In this document: positions 63,430 through 64,000 of the stretch, piece by piece | How the letters are laid out: every line of letters starts with the position of its first letter | How positions within the stretch are numbered: position 1 is the stretch's first letter | Assembly: GCF_004353185.1 (NCBI RefSeq) | Contig: NZ_SMUS01000018.1 | Location: 17,881-81,880 of the forward strand | Length of the DNA stretch: 64,000 nucleotides | Direction of reading: 5' to 3' | From: Clostridium cuniculi | GTDB lineage: Bacteria > Bacillota > Clostridia > Clostridiales > Clostridiaceae | Position numbers and translations under genes: made by a program | The notes under the pieces: model-generated | What the model was told of the DNA's origin: nothing | What the model saw: the letters and a program-made list of their open reading frames with translations, nothing else | The model's database searches: none

Positions 63430-63445
63430 GCCTATCTCTATAGGC
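63430..63445 (-). other. small hairpin at the pepF ribosome binding site
   Basis: GCCTAT (63430-63435) and ATAGGC (63440-63445) form a 6-bp stem with a 4-base loop in the 43-base gap between the 132-residue gene and pepF. On the RNA it lies 4-5 bases before the Shine-Dalgarno of pepF. It has no T-run, so it is not a terminator. Confidence 0.5.
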
Positions 63446-63460
63446 ATCTCCTTTCTATTT

Positions 63461-63859
63461 TTATTGATATTCTTCTTCTTTACCTTCAATATCATTAAAG
63501 GCTTTTTCCATAGCTTCTTCTATTAACTCTATAGAAAGAGATAATTTTTCTTCAATGTAGTCATGATCATCTTTATATTTAAAATTAATTAAAAATGTTG
63601 GGTTATATTCATCATCAACTTCTTCAATTTCAAACCCTTCATTTTCAAATAACTCCATATTAAATACATCATATATTGCAGAGTATTCCCATTCTTCAAC
63701 ATCTTTATTTGTATCAAATTTTATATAAACACTATCTCCTTTAACATAAAAACCTTTTATGTATTCTGCTCCTTCTGAAACTTTATAGCTTCCAAGTTCT
63801 TTTGTTACAAATCCTGTTTCATTATCTCTTTCCATTAATATTAAGCTTGAATAATCCAT
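63461..63859 (-). CDS. conserved acidic protein, possibly DUF6762
   Basis: 132 residues, acidic and soluble. The N-terminus MDYSSLILMERDNETGFV with two further beta-rich segments (YVKGDSVYIKFDTN and YSAIYDVFNMELF) and a Glu-rich helical C-terminus resembles a small clostridial family that I believe is DUF6762; I cannot confirm it. AAGGAG lies 9 bases before the ATG. It is 43 bases upstream of pepF and probably co-transcribed. Bases 63860-64000 hold only its promoter region. Confidence 0.7.
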   Translation of the reverse strand: MDYSSLILMERDNETGFVTKELGSYKVSEGAEYIKGFYVKGDSVYIKFDTNKDVEEWEYSAIYDVFNMELFENEGFEIEEVDDEYNPTFLINFKYKDDHDYIEEKLSLSIELIEEAMEKAFNDIEGKEEEYQ

Positions 63860-64000
63860 AATAATGTTCTCCTTTTCGTCTTATCTTTATCTGTATTTTT
63901 CTATCCATAAACTAAAACTCATTTTATGAATTTAATTTTAGTAAACATAATTATAAAATCTTTATTATTTTATTTAAAAATGTTTATTCAAAGTTGTTAA

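Overview
The window is chromosomal DNA from a low-GC, spore-forming anaerobe, most likely Clostridium sensu stricto. The evidence is the strong A/T bias, GGAGG ribosome binding sites in front of nearly every gene, an alpha/beta small acid-soluble spore protein, pyruvate:ferredoxin oxidoreductase, and Clostridium-type glutamine synthetase and CBS-domain pyrophosphatase. I see no rRNA, tRNA, CRISPR array, prophage or complete insertion sequence. Most genes lie on the minus strand.

Layout. 1-3 kb: tail of an AI-2E-type permease, two small proteins and an atypical 633-aa glutamine synthetase. 3-7.2 kb: a J-domain protein, a DUF5685 protein and a membrane protein in one unit, followed by a zinc-ribbon membrane protein and a TPM-domain protein in another. 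7.5-14 kb: envelope functions, namely a 3D-domain protein, a small zinc-ribbon protein, a DUF4358 lipoprotein, an N-acetylmuramoyl-alanine amidase and a very large LPXTG-anchored endo-galactanase. 14-17.4 kb: small metabolic and unknown genes. 17.5-26.3 kb: a 15-gene operon for a group 4 Mbh-like [NiFe] hydrogenase with an Mrp antiporter module, with hypA and hypB embedded. 26.5-33.3 kb: unknown genes, a cysteine desulfurase/thiI pair and thrC-thrB-ACT. 33.5-42.5 kb: Ca2+ P-type ATPase, CBS pyrophosphatase, aminotransferases, HAD and PHP phosphatases, DUF1292. 42.6-51 kb: PFOR with a flavodoxin, murG, SASP, recJ and a DJ-1/PfpI protein. 51-56 kb: a topoisomerase IV pair. 56.5-64 kb: glutamate dehydrogenase, a glycolipid glycosyltransferase, a PAP2 phosphatase, a rhomboid protease, oligopeptidase F and an unknown.

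How the genes fit together. PFOR reduces ferredoxin (a flavodoxin is encoded beside it), and the Mbh-like complex could oxidise that ferredoxin, evolve H2 and drive cation export. Glutamine synthetase and glutamate dehydrogenase cover ammonium assimilation. The galactanase would cut pectic galactan at the cell surface.

The points I find most worth a second look are: the gene order and probable MbhH-MbhI fusion of the hydrogenase, and its large subunit that ends exactly at the usual protease cleavage site; the DUF5685 protein, which carries phytoene-synthase-like aspartate motifs; two secreted or membrane cell-wall enzymes whose ribosome binding sites point to CTG and ATA start codons; and two intergenic elements built of degenerate 7-bp repeats on either side of the PfpI gene. 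Many genes have an upstream in-frame start that overlaps the Shine-Dalgarno sequence. I moved those starts downstream and say so in each entry.
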